Shown: in pieces, positions 9,039 through 19,762 of the stretch
Layout of the letters: the number at the start of each line of letters is the position of its first letter
How positions within the stretch are numbered: the first letter of the stretch is position 1
DNA from: Geofilum rubicundum JCM 15548
GTDB taxonomy: Bacteria > Bacteroidota > Bacteroidia > Bacteroidales > Marinilabiliaceae
Direction of reading: 5' to 3'
DNA: 64,000 bases
Assembly (NCBI RefSeq): GCF_000974365.1
Contig: NZ_BAZW01000009.1
Span: 1-64,000, forward strand
The notes under the pieces: model-generated
Seen by the model: the letters and a program-made list of their open reading frames with translations, nothing else
What the model was told of the DNA's origin: nothing
The model's database searches: none
Made by a program: the position numbers and the translations under genes

Positions 9039-10117
9039 ATGACAGACTTTAAATATTTCTTCGGAAGAATCATGTTGATTCTGATGGTGTTGGTTTTGGG
9101 CGCCTGTGACTTTTCGGCTTCTCAGGAAGATGTGCTGGTCCCCAAGCCACTGTTTCGGGACCCGGTATATGACGGCACGGCCGATCCGGTGGTTGTCTTT
9201 AACAGGGAAGCAGAAGAGTGGTTTATGTTTTATACCAACCGCCGGGCCAAGGACACCACCCTGAATGGTTTTGAGTGGGTGCACGGTACCCGGATTGGTA
9301 TTGCCGCCTCCAAAGACGGGGTCAACTGGACCTACCGGGATACGGCCGATATCGATTACCGCTTGAAAGATTATACGCACTGGGCCCCCGAGGTCATTGA
9401 GCACGAAGGTCTGTACCACATGTATCTGACTTATGTGCCCGGTATCTTTCAGGATTGGCGTCACCCCAGGGATATCCTGCACCTGACCAGTACCAATCTG
9501 ATTAATTGGGAATTTCAGTCCAAATTGGAACTGGCCTCTGACCGTGTTATCGATGCCTGCGTTTTTCAGTTGCCCGATGGTTCCTGGCGTTTGTGGTACA
9601 ACAATGAAAGAGCCGGTAAGGCCATGTTTTATGCCGATAGTCCGGATTTGTTCCAATGGACCGACAAGGGAAGGGTGTCCATCGACAGAGCCGTGGGGGC
9701 GAGGGACCAAAAGTGTTCGAGTGGAAAGGTCAATACTGGATGATCACGGATGTCTGGAGTGGTCTGGCCGTTTATAAAAGTGACGATCTGCTGGATTGGA
9801 AGCACCTGCCCGGCAATCTGCTGGAGGCTCCAGGAACAGGGGAGGACGATCAAGTGATGGGCGGACATGCCGATGTGGTGATCAACAACGATCGCGCCTT
9901 TCTGTATTATTTCACGCATCCGGGCAGACGCGACGGTACCGATCCGCATGATTTATTCGAGCAACGACGCAGTTCCCTTCAGGTGGTCGAGTTGTTTTTC
10001 GAGGACGGACGTTTGGTCTGTGACCGTGATCAACCGCTGTGGATGCGGCTGCATCAGCCGAGTAGACCCGGGATCAATTTCTTAGAGGCGATAAGATGGC
10101 AACAGTTAAAGGTTTGA
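9039..10117 (+). CDS. GH43-like five-bladed beta-propeller glycosidase lipoprotein (frameshifted)
   Basis: Once one base is restored this is a 359-residue lipoprotein (lipobox VLGAC) of the GH43/GH32-like beta-propeller type. Candidate catalytic residues are the aspartate in DGTADP near residue 49, the acidic residue in WAPEV and the glutamate in EGPKV. The frame breaks in the G run at 9695-9699: with a sixth G the protein continues smoothly as VGGEGPKVFEW, and without it the frame ends at 9743. The break falls in the presumed catalytic EGP motif, so the gene as written would be inactive; a deletion error in a homopolymer is more likely. Substrates could be arabinose- or galactose-bearing side chains, but this is not shown. 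The regulator gene starts 7 bases later. Confidence 0.75.
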
Positions 10118-10124
10118 TACATCC

Positions 10125-13100
10125 ATGAGTCAAAAAGTTAATTTTCTATCGATACAATGGTCAACGGCGCTGGTGTTGGGATTTTTGTTGCTATTTTTAG
10201 GAGCGACCAGCAGCACCGGGCAGAAGCATCTGCAATTTGCCCATTTGACGGTGGAGGATGGACTGCCTCAGAATACGGTGCATTCTATTGTGCGCGACAA
10301 GTACGGTTTTATGTGGTTTGGCACCTGGAACGGACTGAGTCGCTATGATGGTTATCAATTTACCAATTACCATTTTGATCCGGACGACAGTACATCGCTG
10401 GTTAACAATCGGGTGCACCTGCTTTATAAAGACGGCGCAGGCGATATTTGGGTATCCACCTTTGATACCATTGTCTGCCGTTACAACTACGAAACGAATG
10501 ATTTTACCCGCTTTAACCCGAATGAATTGCCTGAAGGCTTGCAGGATTCTACCTACCGACACAATGCCCATTATTATTACGAAGCAGAAAATGAGGCCTT
10601 TCGATGGGAGATTCGGGAACACCGCCTATGGCAGACCGACCAGAAAAGCGGGGCTTCCATGGAATACCATTCCGGTATTTTTTCTGAGCCCGGGCTGAGT
10701 AACGATATTGTGTACAGTATTTATCTGGATGAAACCGGCATATTGTGGGTGGGTACGGCCATGGGAGGCGTTAATTATGTCGATGTTGAATCCGACCACT
10801 TCACTTATACCCCTTTTGTCTTAGAAGTGGATGAGCATTTGATTAAGGCGCCGGTACGCACCATTCTGGTGGATGCCGACCAGCTTTGGCTGGGATCGAG
10901 TGCCAACGGTTGGGCCTTGACGGATAAAACAACTGGACGTGCCGAGGTTTTGAAGCCTGTTCGCCATCCGGCCTTTAGCTCTGATAACATTCGTGCCATG
11001 TACCTTGACAAAGTCGGTGATGTTTGGATGGGGTACCGGATGGGGTTGTACCGGTATCACCGGGACACGGAACACATTCAAAGATATCATCCCGACAAGG
11101 TGGCCAATACCCCTTATTACGTCGTTTCAGAAGACCGGTCCGGAACCCTGTGGGTGGGCGGATTTAATAACTTGCTGCGTTACAACCGTGCGGCGGATGA
11201 GTTCGAGACCTACGACCTGCCTTTTATGGAGACGCCTTCCAGTGTCATGGCTTTGGAATTTGGCCGGGATGGCAGTATTTGGGCAGGGACGGAGTTGTCC
11301 GGACTCTTCCGGATTTCGCGGGACCCGGTGACTGGAGACTGGACCGATACGCTGGTCTATGCCAGGGCTTCAGCCCCTGGCAGACAATTGCCGGATAACC
11401 GGGTTTATTCTCTTTTGGAAGATGGACTGGGACATATGTGGGTAGGGACCGGTAACGGCCTCTGTCAAATTGATGTCCATACAGGTGCGGTCAAGGTCTT
11501 TAATAAAGCCGACGGACTGGCAGATGCTTACATCGCAGGATATTAAAGGATGAAGCAGGGCATTTGTGGGTGAGTCACAAACGGGGCATTTCACGTGTGG
11601 ATATAGATGATGAGACGATTACCAATTTTACGGTCAGAGTGGCCAATCGGGGCTATGAATTTATGGATGGGGCCGGCTATCGGGATTCGATAACGGGTCG
11701 CCTGTATTTTGGGGGGCTTGACGGGTATGTCAGTTTCTTACCGGATAAGATGCAGGGCAACCAATATCCGCCTGAGGCGAGAATTACCCATTTGTACTTG
11801 AATAACGAAAGGGTGCTTCCCGGCAGGGAAGTGGGTGGCAAAGTGTTACTGAAAAAGCCCGTCTATTTGACGTCTTCTTTGGTGCTGGACTATGACCAAC
11901 GAAATTTTGCGCTGGAGTTTTCGGCCATGCATTATGCCAATCCTGCCCACAATCGTTATGCCTACTACCTGGAGGGGTTCGACAGTGACTGGGTAGAGGG
12001 GGACGGCCGGTTCCGGCGGGCTGTTTACAACGGTCTGCCACCCGGGGATTATGTTTTCAGGTTGAAAGCGGCCAATAGTAATGGGGTATGGCATTCTCAG
12101 GAAACAAGCCTGGCTATTCGGATTTTGCCGCCATGGTGGCGCGGACCTCTGGCCTACATCGGCTATTTTTTGGTTTTGCTGCTCATCGTCATGGGGGTTT
12201 ATTATGTTTTTCTCGTCAAGTGGCGATTGAAACATCAAATTGAGCTCGAACGCTTTGAGATTGATAAACTCAAGGAAATGCAAAGTCTGCGTTCCCGCTT
12301 TTTTACAAGTATTTCTCATGAATTACGGACGCCGCTGACCCTGATCCTCGACCCGGTGGAACGCATGATCAATACAGAGATTACTCCTGAGGACAAAGGG
12401 AGATATCTATCGCTGATTCAAAAGAACGCGCAGCGTTTGCTGCGCTTACTCAATCAGCTTTTGGCCTTTAAGCGCATTGAGTCGGGACACGAAAGTTTTA
12501 ACTGGCAGCCGGCTGCTCTTCAAAAATTATTGTATGCCATTTATGCTTCCTTTGAGGTAAAGGCTGCTACCCGGGGCATTGATTATCGTTTTGAAAGCGA
12601 ACTTCCCCAGCTGCTTGTTTGGGCAGATGTGGATAAGATGGAGAAGGTTTTCTATAATCTGTTGGGCAATGCCTTCAAGTATACCCCGCAGGGTGGACGG
12701 ATTTCCATGGAAGTTTCAGAGGTTGCCGGTCGTAAGCGGGAGCCTGATGGGCCCGTTTACGTGCAGATCATCGTGCGTGATTCCGGCGAGGGCATTGCGC
12801 CTGAGATCCAGAATCAGATTTTTGAACTGTTTTATAAGGCGAATGAGCTGGCTGACCAAAATAGCAACGGAGTGGGTCTGGCCTATATCCGGGAATTGGT
12901 ATTGTTGCATAAGGGAGAGATTTCAGTAGAAAGCCAGGTCGGAAAGGGGGCCTGCTTTAAGGTGGTATTGCCCCTGACGGTGGTGAACGACCAGTCAATC
13001 ACTGCGGATTTGCCCGCCTCCTTTCTCACTTCAGTTGACGATGGGGATCCTTCCGCTTCATTGGAAGCCGGGGTGGATGTGGAGATTTCCACCATTTTAT

Positions 13101-13837
13101 TGGTGGAAGACGACCACGATATCAGAAATTATATGGCAGAAACGCTTCAGCCCTTCTATCAGGTTTTGCAGGCCTCCAATGGTCAGATGGGTTTTGAGCG
13201 GGCACTGAAAAACCATCCCGACCTGGTCATCACCGATGTGGTGATGCCGGAATTATCGGGATTGGAACTTTGTGAGAAGTTGCGCAACGACATGAGAACC
13301 TGTTTTATTCCCGTCATTATGCTCACCTCCTTAAGCGATTCCGAGGCCCATGTAGAGGGGGTGGAATCTGGAGCCGATGTGTATCTCACCAAGCCTTTTC
13401 AGTCGACCCTCCTGTTGGCACAAATCCGACGTTTGCTGGCATCCCGGGATCAAATCCGTGAACGCCTCATTGCTATTGCAGAGAAGGGGAGCAGCGAACC
13501 ATCGCCAGCATCCGTTGAGGAAGCCCCTGTCGATGAATTTCTTTCACGCGTCCGGCAACACGTTGAGGAAGGCGTTTTTGACGTACAAGAATTGGCCGAA
13601 TGTCTGCATTTAAGTCGGACCCAACTCTACCGCAAGGTGAAGGCCACAAGTGGGCAATCGGTCTCCGAACTGGTAACCGGAATACGCATGAAATTTGCGA
13701 CCGATTTGTTGCGTTCGGGTGAAAACAATGTCAATGAAGTGGCCGACCGCCTCGGATATTCTGAGCCGGGGAATTTTTCAAGGGCTTTTCAGAAATACTA
13801 CGGTCAAACGCCACGGTCTTTTATGCAAAACCGTTAA
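10125..13837 (+). CDS. Hybrid two-component sensor/AraC regulator (HTCS; frameshifted)
   Basis: A one-protein sensor and regulator of about 1237 residues after repair. Order: signal peptide, two-component propeller repeats (Reg_prop, with recurring GxxWVGT-like strands), Y_Y_Y domain, one membrane segment (around 12150-12210), histidine kinase with SHELRTP (phospho-acceptor His codon at 12317), HATPase domain, receiver with ITDVVMP (Asp codon at 13235), and a C-terminal AraC-type double helix-turn-helix. Such proteins bind an oligosaccharide in the periplasm and activate polysaccharide-utilisation genes. The frame breaks near 11538; one added base joins AYIAG to ILKDEAGHLW. It is probably co-transcribed with the GH43-like gene. 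It may bind either repeat family described here; the AAATGAT family is the more likely guess because it stands immediately downstream of this gene. Confidence 0.9.
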
Positions 13838-13968
13838 GCGTGGTTTGTTTTTTGTCGGCTGTCAATCGTGAATTTCGCGTTGCTCCTTTCCTGCCTGTTT
13901 CTTTCTCTAAATTTTAAAAATACGCCTATACGACTTCGTTAAAGGCCCTGTTGATCCCTGGTGAAACA

Positions 13969-14028
13969 AAATGATTGGTTTTTGACCCGAAATGATAGGC
14001 AGGGGGTGTGGGGCTTCGGCTATTTTTG
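13969..14028 (+). promoter_or_regulatory. Type 2 promoter: AAATGAT direct repeats, upstream of the large GH2
   Basis: AAATGAT occurs at 13969-13975 (followed by TGG) and at 13990-13996 (followed by AGG), 21 bp apart. TATTTTTG at 14021-14028 is a perfect -7 match starting 25 bp after the second repeat ends. The same arrangement recurs at 43730 and 47552. No TTG stands at -33, suggesting dependence on an activator. The rest of the 230-base gap after the regulator gene shows nothing recognisable. Confidence 0.65.
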
Positions 14029-14067
14029 TTTGTATAAAATTGTAAACAATCTTGAAAAACGGTTAGT

Positions 14068-17040
14068 ATGAGCTTGAGATCTTTTTTTGTGTCGTTAATT
14101 GTTATGACCTTCTTGCTTCAGTCGAAGGCAACCGCCAATAATCCGCACCGCGGGGCGTATAATTTTAATTCCGACTGGAAAGTCTATGTAGGTGATCCGG
14201 AAGGGGCAGCTCATACATCCTTCAATGATCAGCAATGGGAGGTTGTTACTTTGCCGCATGCCTGGAATGAGGATGAGGCCTTCAAACTGGATATTAAAGA
14301 CCTTTCAACCGGTATTGCCTGGTACCGAAAGACCTTTGTTTTGCCTGAGGGAAGTGATGACAAAAACGTATTTGTTGAATTTGAAGGTCTCCGGCAAGCC
14401 GGTGAATTTTATGTCAATGGTACTTTGGTGGGGTTGCATGAGAATGGCGTAATGGCTGTAGGATTGAACCTGACTTCTCTGCTCAAGCCTTACCCACAGG
14501 AGAATGTGATAGCTGTAAGGACAGATAACGACTGGAACTACCGCGAACGGTTTTTTAATCAGCGTTACCAGTGGGCCGATCGAAATTTTAATGCCAATTA
14601 TGGAGGGCTGACCAAGAATGTTTTTCTTCATATCACCAATAAGGTATACCAGACCCTTCCTTTGTATTCTAATTTGGGAACAACCGGGGTGTACGTATAT
14701 GCCAGTGATTTTGACATCCCGGCCAAAAAGGCCACTGTGCATGTCGAGTCTGAAGTACGCAACGAGACCGATCGTGCCCGGGTTGTTAATCTGGATGTGG
14801 TGGTGGAAGATTTGGACGGAAAGGAAGTCCAGCGCTTTAAAGGCTCACCCCGTATGATTTCTCCGGACGGATTAAGTGTTTTAACTGCTTCTGCCGACAT
14901 GGACAATTTGGAATTCTGGAGCTGGGGTTATGGTTATTTATATAAGGTGCGTGCCCGTTTGGAAATGGACGGTGCCATTGTGGATGAAGTTCCCATTCGT
15001 ACCGGTTTTCGGAAAACGGAGTACAAGGATGGGATGATCTATTTAAACGGTCGCGTGATCATGCTCAAAGGATATGCCCAGCGTACCAGCAACGAATGGC
15101 CGGCTATGGGCATGTCGGTACCTGCCTGGCTGAGTGATTATTCCAATCAGTTGATGATAGAAAGTAACGGGAATTTTGTCCGTTGGATGCACATCACCCC
15201 ATGGAAACAGGATGTGGAAAGCAGCGACCGGGTGGGCTTGATTCAGGTGATGCCTGCCGGAGATGCGGAACATGATGTCACCGGTCGACGCTGGGACCAA
15301 CGCGTGGAGTTGATGCGGGATGCCATTATTTATAACCGTAACAATCCAAGTATTCTTTTTTACGAAGGTGGCAATAAAGGCATACGTGAATCGCACATGT
15401 TGGAGTTGTTGGCTGTGCGCGACAAGTACGATCCCCATGGTGGTCGCGCCATGGGCAGTCGGGAAATGCTGGCCAGTAAAACGGCAGAGTGGGGAGGAGA
15501 AATGCTGTACATCAATAAGAGTGCCCGCAAGCCTTTGTTTGCCAATGAATATTCACGGGATGAAGGCCTGCGTAAGTATTGGGACGAGTTTACCCCTCCC
15601 TATCACAAAGATGGCGATGGCCCGCTCTACAAAGGTGATGATGCCAGTGTTTACAACCGCAATCAGGATTCCCATGCCATTGAAAATGTGATTCGCTGGA
15701 ATGAATACTGGCGCGAGCGTCCGGGGACCGGTAAGCGGGTGAACAGTGGCGGTGCCAATATTATTTTCAGTGATACCAACACCCACCATAGAGGAGAGGA
15801 GAATTACCGCAGAAGCGGAGAAGTCGATCCCATGCGCATTCCCAAAGACGGTTTCTGGGCCCACCAGGTTATGTGGGCCGGATGGGTGGAACTGGAAGAC
15901 ACGCTGACCCATATTCTGGGGCACTGGAATTATAAAAAGGGCACGGTCAAGGATATATATGTGGTTTCCGGTGCTGAGGAGGTGGAATTGTTCGTGAATG
16001 GTCAATTACTGGGCAAGGGACGGCAAAGTCATCGCTTTCTCTTTACTTTTGAAGATGTCTGTTTTGCAGAAGGCGAAATCAAAGCCGTAGGGTACAATCA
16101 GGAAGGACTGAAAGTAACTGAGGCGGTTCGCCAATCAGCCGGGAAGCCCCACGCGCTTCAATTGACGCCCATGGTTTCACCTGCCGGCTTTAGAGCCGAT
16201 GGAGCCGATGTGGCCCTCGTCCAGGTGGAAGTGGTGGATGCCAAGGGGCGTCGCTGTCCCACCGCCCTTAATATGGTCAACTTTGAGCTACAGGGGCCTG
16301 CGGAGTGGCTCGGTGGCATTGCCCAGGGACCGGATAATTATATTTTATCGAAGCAATTGCCAGTAGAAGGGGGCGTCAACCGTGTTTTGGTACGCTCCAC
16401 TACTGAAGCCGGAACCATTCAACTGACCGCAAAGGCAAGGGGACTTGAAACGGCCAAACTTGAGTTAACAACCCTGCCATTTGTTACTCAAAACGGTTTA
16501 AGCACAGTGCTTCCGGCAGATGGATTACCTTCTTTCATAGGTAAAGGACCTACGCCCATGACCCCTTCGTACCGAAAAACCCGAATAGCTGTCCAGCCTG
16601 TGGCAGCGGATGCCGGCATCAATAGTGAGGATGTCAAACAAAGTTTTGATGACAACGAAGAAACCAGTTGGACCAATGACAATCATCTGGACAAGGGCTG
16701 GGTGCGTTATCAATTAGAACGTGAAGCTGAATTGAGTCAGATCAACATAAAACTCAGTGGTCACAGAACCCGCAGCTACCCTATTCGCGTTACGGTTGAA
16801 GGTCGGGAAGTTTTTAAGGGTAGTACGCCCCGTAACTTAGGGTATGTCAGTATTGATTTTGAAACAATTAGAGGCAAGGAGGTAATGGTTCAGTTGATTG
16901 GTGCCACCAGTTATGAAGATGAGTACGGCATTGTGGAGATTACCGGACAGAAGGATGAAGCTGTGCTGGCCGACCAAGAGGAAAATCGTGAGGGCAGTCT
17001 GAATATTGTGGAAATTGAATTCTATGAAAAAGCGGAGTAA
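14068..17040 (+). CDS. GH2-family glycosidase with C-terminal discoidin-like domain, atypical active site
   Basis: A 990-residue secreted protein with an N-terminal signal peptide. It has the GH2 sugar-binding domain (LPHAWNEDEAF near residue 65), an immunoglobulin-like domain, a TIM barrel (about 310-600), a DUF4982-like domain, another beta-sandwich and a C-terminal F5/8 type C-like domain (about 850-960). The probable nucleophile is E494 in FANEYSR. Canonical GH2 enzymes carry the acid/base in a GNE motif after beta-strand 4; here the aligned motif is FYEGGNK, with lysine 437 in that place and a glutamate at 433. The substrate is therefore uncertain; a galactose- or uronic-acid-containing side chain is possible. 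It is led by a type 2 promoter. Confidence 0.8.
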   Translation: MSLRSFFVSLIVMTFLLQSKATANNPHRGAYNFNSDWKVYVGDPEGAAHTSFNDQQWEVVTLPHAWNEDEAFKLDIKDLSTGIAWYRKTFVLPEGSDDKNVFVEFEGLRQAGEFYVNGTLVGLHENGVMAVGLNLTSLLKPYPQENVIAVRTDNDWNYRERFFNQRYQWADRNFNANYGGLTKNVFLHITNKVYQTLPLYSNLGTTGVYVYASDFDIPAKKATVHVESEVRNETDRARVVNLDVVVEDLDGKEVQRFKGSPRMISPDGLSVLTASADMDNLEFWSWGYGYLYKVRARLEMDGAIVDEVPIRTGFRKTEYKDGMIYLNGRVIMLKGYAQRTSNEWPAMGMSVPAWLSDYSNQLMIESNGNFVRWMHITPWKQDVESSDRVGLIQVMPAGDAEHDVTGRRWDQRVELMRDAIIYNRNNPSILFYEGGNKGIRESHMLELLAVRDKYDPHGGRAMGSREMLASKTAEWGGEMLYINKSARKPLFANEYSRDEGLRKYWDEFTPPYHKDGDGPLYKGDDASVYNRNQDSHAIENVIRWNEYWRERPGTGKRVNSGGANIIFSDTNTHHRGEENYRRSGEVDPMRIPKDGFWAHQVMWAGWVELEDTLTHILGHWNYKKGTVKDIYVVSGAEEVELFVNGQLLGKGRQSHRFLFTFEDVCFAEGEIKAVGYNQEGLKVTEAVRQSAGKPHALQLTPMVSPAGFRADGADVALVQVEVVDAKGRRCPTALNMVNFELQGPAEWLGGIAQGPDNYILSKQLPVEGGVNRVLVRSTTEAGTIQLTAKARGLETAKLELTTLPFVTQNGLSTVLPADGLPSFIGKGPTPMTPSYRKTRIAVQPVAADAGINSEDVKQSFDDNEETSWTNDNHLDKGWVRYQLEREAELSQINIKLSGHRTRSYPIRVTVEGREVFKGSTPRNLGYVSIDFETIRGKEVMVQLIGATSYEDEYGIVEITGQKDEAVLADQEENREGSLNIVEIEFYEKAE

Positions 17041-17120
17041 ATACTGAGTTTTAAACAAATACAATTATTAATTGTTGTTCACAGATGTATGTAAATGTTA
17101 ATTGGTATTGTCCGTTCTGG

Positions 17121-17186
17121 TGCCAAATTATACAATTGAAGTGTCAATTTGTGTATTGATGACTGTTAAATTGTGTTTTATATTTG
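17121..17186 (+). promoter_or_regulatory. Type 1 promoter of the FAS1/SusCD operon
   Basis: TGCCAA at 17121-17126 and TGTCAA at 17142-17147 are 21 bp apart; TTG lies at 17156-17158 and TATATTTG at 17179-17186. The TTG to -7 gap is 20 bp, and the -7 starts 32 bp after the second hexamer ends, as at the four sister sites. The start codon is over 200 bases downstream, much farther than for the others. Confidence 0.85.
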
Positions 17187-17400
17187 TGATATTCTTAAAG
17201 AGTTTTTGACCCAGCCTTAATCCTTTTTTTTGTGATAGCGTCCGTAGTGGTGAGTTTTACCGGTTAGATGGTGAAACTGGCTTTTGTTTTCCTTTTATTT
17301 TTTTAAGAAAGGATTTTAAAAAAGCGTTTTTTTCAGTTAACAAGTGGTGTTGAGTCAATCAAATATTGGTGTAAAAGAATGATTAAATAATGTACAAATT
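17187..17400 (+). other. Long 5' leader of the FAS1/SusCD operon with a hairpin
   Basis: About 200 bases separate the type 1 -7 box from the first ATG. A 9-bp stem with one G-U pair (17253-17261 with 17270-17278, 8-base loop) lies in the middle, followed by long T and A runs. It could be a structured leader acting on translation or early termination. No known riboswitch class is recognised, and no open frame of note is present. Confidence 0.35.
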
Positions 17401-19689
17401 ATGAAGAATGTTTTTTCTAAGTCTCTAATGGTTGTTGTTTTTGGCCTGTCGTTGTTTTTTATGACGGCTTGCGAAGACGACAATTATTATGAAAAACCTT
17501 CATGGGTAGGTGAGCCCATCTATCAGATGCTGGAAGCAGAAGGGGATTTTTCGCACTATCTGGCTTGCGTTGATAAAACCGGATATGCACGACTGTTAAA
17601 GGCCAGTGGCTTTTATACGGCTTTTGTCCCTAATGATGCGGCGTTTGAAAAGTTCATGCAGGAGAATGGGATTGGTTCCATAGGTGAAATCTCTGAAGAG
17701 ATGGCCAATGATATCGTTGCCTATTCCTTGGTAACTGTGGCCTCGACTTCCGATAAAATCGATGATTTTCAACGGGCTGTGGCTTATGAGGACAGGGAGG
17801 AGAATCTGAATATCGCCTATCGCAGAAACACCATGAAAACAAAGGGGGTTTACAGTTATCAGCCTTACGAAGGAAGTGCGGTGGATGTGGTCGATGTCAA
17901 CGGGGCTTCTCCTTTTCCCGGGCAGAGTGGCTTGTTTTATTTGGAAGATAAAAACAACAAGAGTATTCCCTTTTTTACAGACGCTTTTTTCCAGACCAAA
18001 GGCTTACCAGTTGCGGATTATAATTTCTTTTATCCCGATGCTGAGTTTTCCGGCTTTAACGCTGCAGATGCCCGGGTGATTCGGAAAGACCTGCGAAGTG
18101 AAAATGGCGTTGTGCATGTGGTGGACAAGGTGATTCTTCCTTTGCCTAATCTCGAGGAAATCCTTTACAATGCTGAGGAATCGTCAGATTTTAAAGATGT
18201 AATAGATCGTTTCATGGTGGAACTGCGACCGGCTCCACGGGATTTTTTATTGCAGGAAGAAAGAAACACCGGCGTTTATAAGAATATTTATATCAAAGAT
18301 TATCCCGCGCTGCATTTTCCGCTCAATAGTGAGAATTTTTTGCGTGAGCAGGGAAGTACCCAATACCAAACCAACGGTTGGACATTGTTTGCGCCTACCA
18401 ATGAAGCCTTGCAGACGTATTTTTCCAATGTGTTTTTGGCCTACGGGTATGAAACGCTGGAACAAATGCCTCAATTTGTCATTGAAGAGTTGATTAACGC
18501 GCATTTCTTCAGAACCGCTGTATGGCCTAGCCGCTTTGAAACCACCCAAAACTATTTTGGGGAGCCGGCGCGTTTCGACAAGGATGTGGATGTGGTCGAC
18601 AGTGAGATAGGTAGTAACGGGTTTTATTATACCGTTAATAAAGTTCAGGAGACCAATTCCTTTTCTACGGTTATGCGGGACGTTTTACTCGACCCCCGTT
18701 ATACCATGTTTTATCGGGCACTGGTGGCTACCGAAAACCAGTTTCAGTTGCGTAATCCTATTTCCCGTCAGCAAATTTTGTTGGTATCCAATCAGCAGTT
18801 TGAGGATTTGGGGATTACCTACAGTGCCACAGAGAATCTCTGGGAACACAATATTCCGGAATGGGAAGACATCAGTATTACCAATGCATTGAACCGCTTG
18901 CTGAACCTGCATATGATTTTTATTGCTGACCCGGAGGAATCCTATAAGGACATGTCTACCGGTTTCGGTCTGGTGGAAACCAATAACGGGGAGTATATCC
19001 GTTATTTCAGAGGCCGCATCTGGGCCTCCGGTCAGACCATCTCTACGGCTTCTGTTCTTCAGGCTGTTAATGATACCATGCGCAATGGTTTAAGCTATGA
19101 GATCAGTCGGCCACTCATGTTCACCACACAACACATCGGGGCCTTTTTGGAAGCCAATCCTAATTACCGGAATTTCTACCGGTATTTGGAGAAGTCGGCC
19201 AATTCGACTGCACCGGGGGCTGAAGATCCCAATGAAAAGAGTCGTTTGGTTTATGACCCGGATACCAAACGGATTACAGATGTATCTATTGCGGATGACC
19301 AGACCTTTTTGATTCCCAATAATGCGGCTATTGATCAGGCTGTTGTGGACGGCTTATTGCCTGAGATAACTGCTGCTGACTTTACCCAGGAAGAGCATGA
19401 GATGGTCAAACGTTTTGTGCATTTCCATATTCTGCAGCGTCAAATTATTTATCCCAATGGTGGGTACAGCAATATAGCCTATACCAATTACCGGGATAAT
19501 GAGGGAGATACTTTTGTGTCGGTGGACAGCAACACGCCCGATCAACTGAAAATATATGACCGAAAAGGCCGGGAGTCGGTGGTTACTGCTACAGGGACTT
19601 CTGCTCATACCAACGTGCTGGCCAATCGTGCCATCATTCATTTGATGGACAATTATCTGGATTACCGCGCGGAGGTGGTCGAAGAATAG
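17401..19689 (+). CDS. FAS1 (fasciclin)-domain outer-membrane lipoprotein
   Basis: A 762-residue lipoprotein (lipobox FMTAC). It contains several FAS1-like repeats, recognisable from AFVPNDAAFEKF near residue 75, LFAPTNEALQTYF near residue 330 and HVVDKV-type ends. FAS1 domains mediate adhesion or ligand binding; no catalytic residue is evident. It is the first gene of the operon, directly before SusC1, the place where many polysaccharide loci put a surface glycan-binding protein. I infer a surface accessory role in capturing rhamnogalacturonan fragments; this is not proven. The gap to SusC1 is 73 bases. Confidence 0.82.
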   Translation: MKNVFSKSLMVVVFGLSLFFMTACEDDNYYEKPSWVGEPIYQMLEAEGDFSHYLACVDKTGYARLLKASGFYTAFVPNDAAFEKFMQENGIGSIGEISEEMANDIVAYSLVTVASTSDKIDDFQRAVAYEDREENLNIAYRRNTMKTKGVYSYQPYEGSAVDVVDVNGASPFPGQSGLFYLEDKNNKSIPFFTDAFFQTKGLPVADYNFFYPDAEFSGFNAADARVIRKDLRSENGVVHVVDKVILPLPNLEEILYNAEESSDFKDVIDRFMVELRPAPRDFLLQEERNTGVYKNIYIKDYPALHFPLNSENFLREQGSTQYQTNGWTLFAPTNEALQTYFSNVFLAYGYETLEQMPQFVIEELINAHFFRTAVWPSRFETTQNYFGEPARFDKDVDVVDSEIGSNGFYYTVNKVQETNSFSTVMRDVLLDPRYTMFYRALVATENQFQLRNPISRQQILLVSNQQFEDLGITYSATENLWEHNIPEWEDISITNALNRLLNLHMIFIADPEESYKDMSTGFGLVETNNGEYIRYFRGRIWASGQTISTASVLQAVNDTMRNGLSYEISRPLMFTTQHIGAFLEANPNYRNFYRYLEKSANSTAPGAEDPNEKSRLVYDPDTKRITDVSIADDQTFLIPNNAAIDQAVVDGLLPEITAADFTQEEHEMVKRFVHFHILQRQIIYPNGGYSNIAYTNYRDNEGDTFVSVDSNTPDQLKIYDRKGRESVVTATGTSAHTNVLANRAIIHLMDNYLDYRAEVVEE

Positions 19690-19762
19690 GTCGCTACCAA
19701 AGGCTTGGTGAAGACAGGCTCTATGCCTGCGTTAATTTGAATAATTTTAATAGATAGAATCT

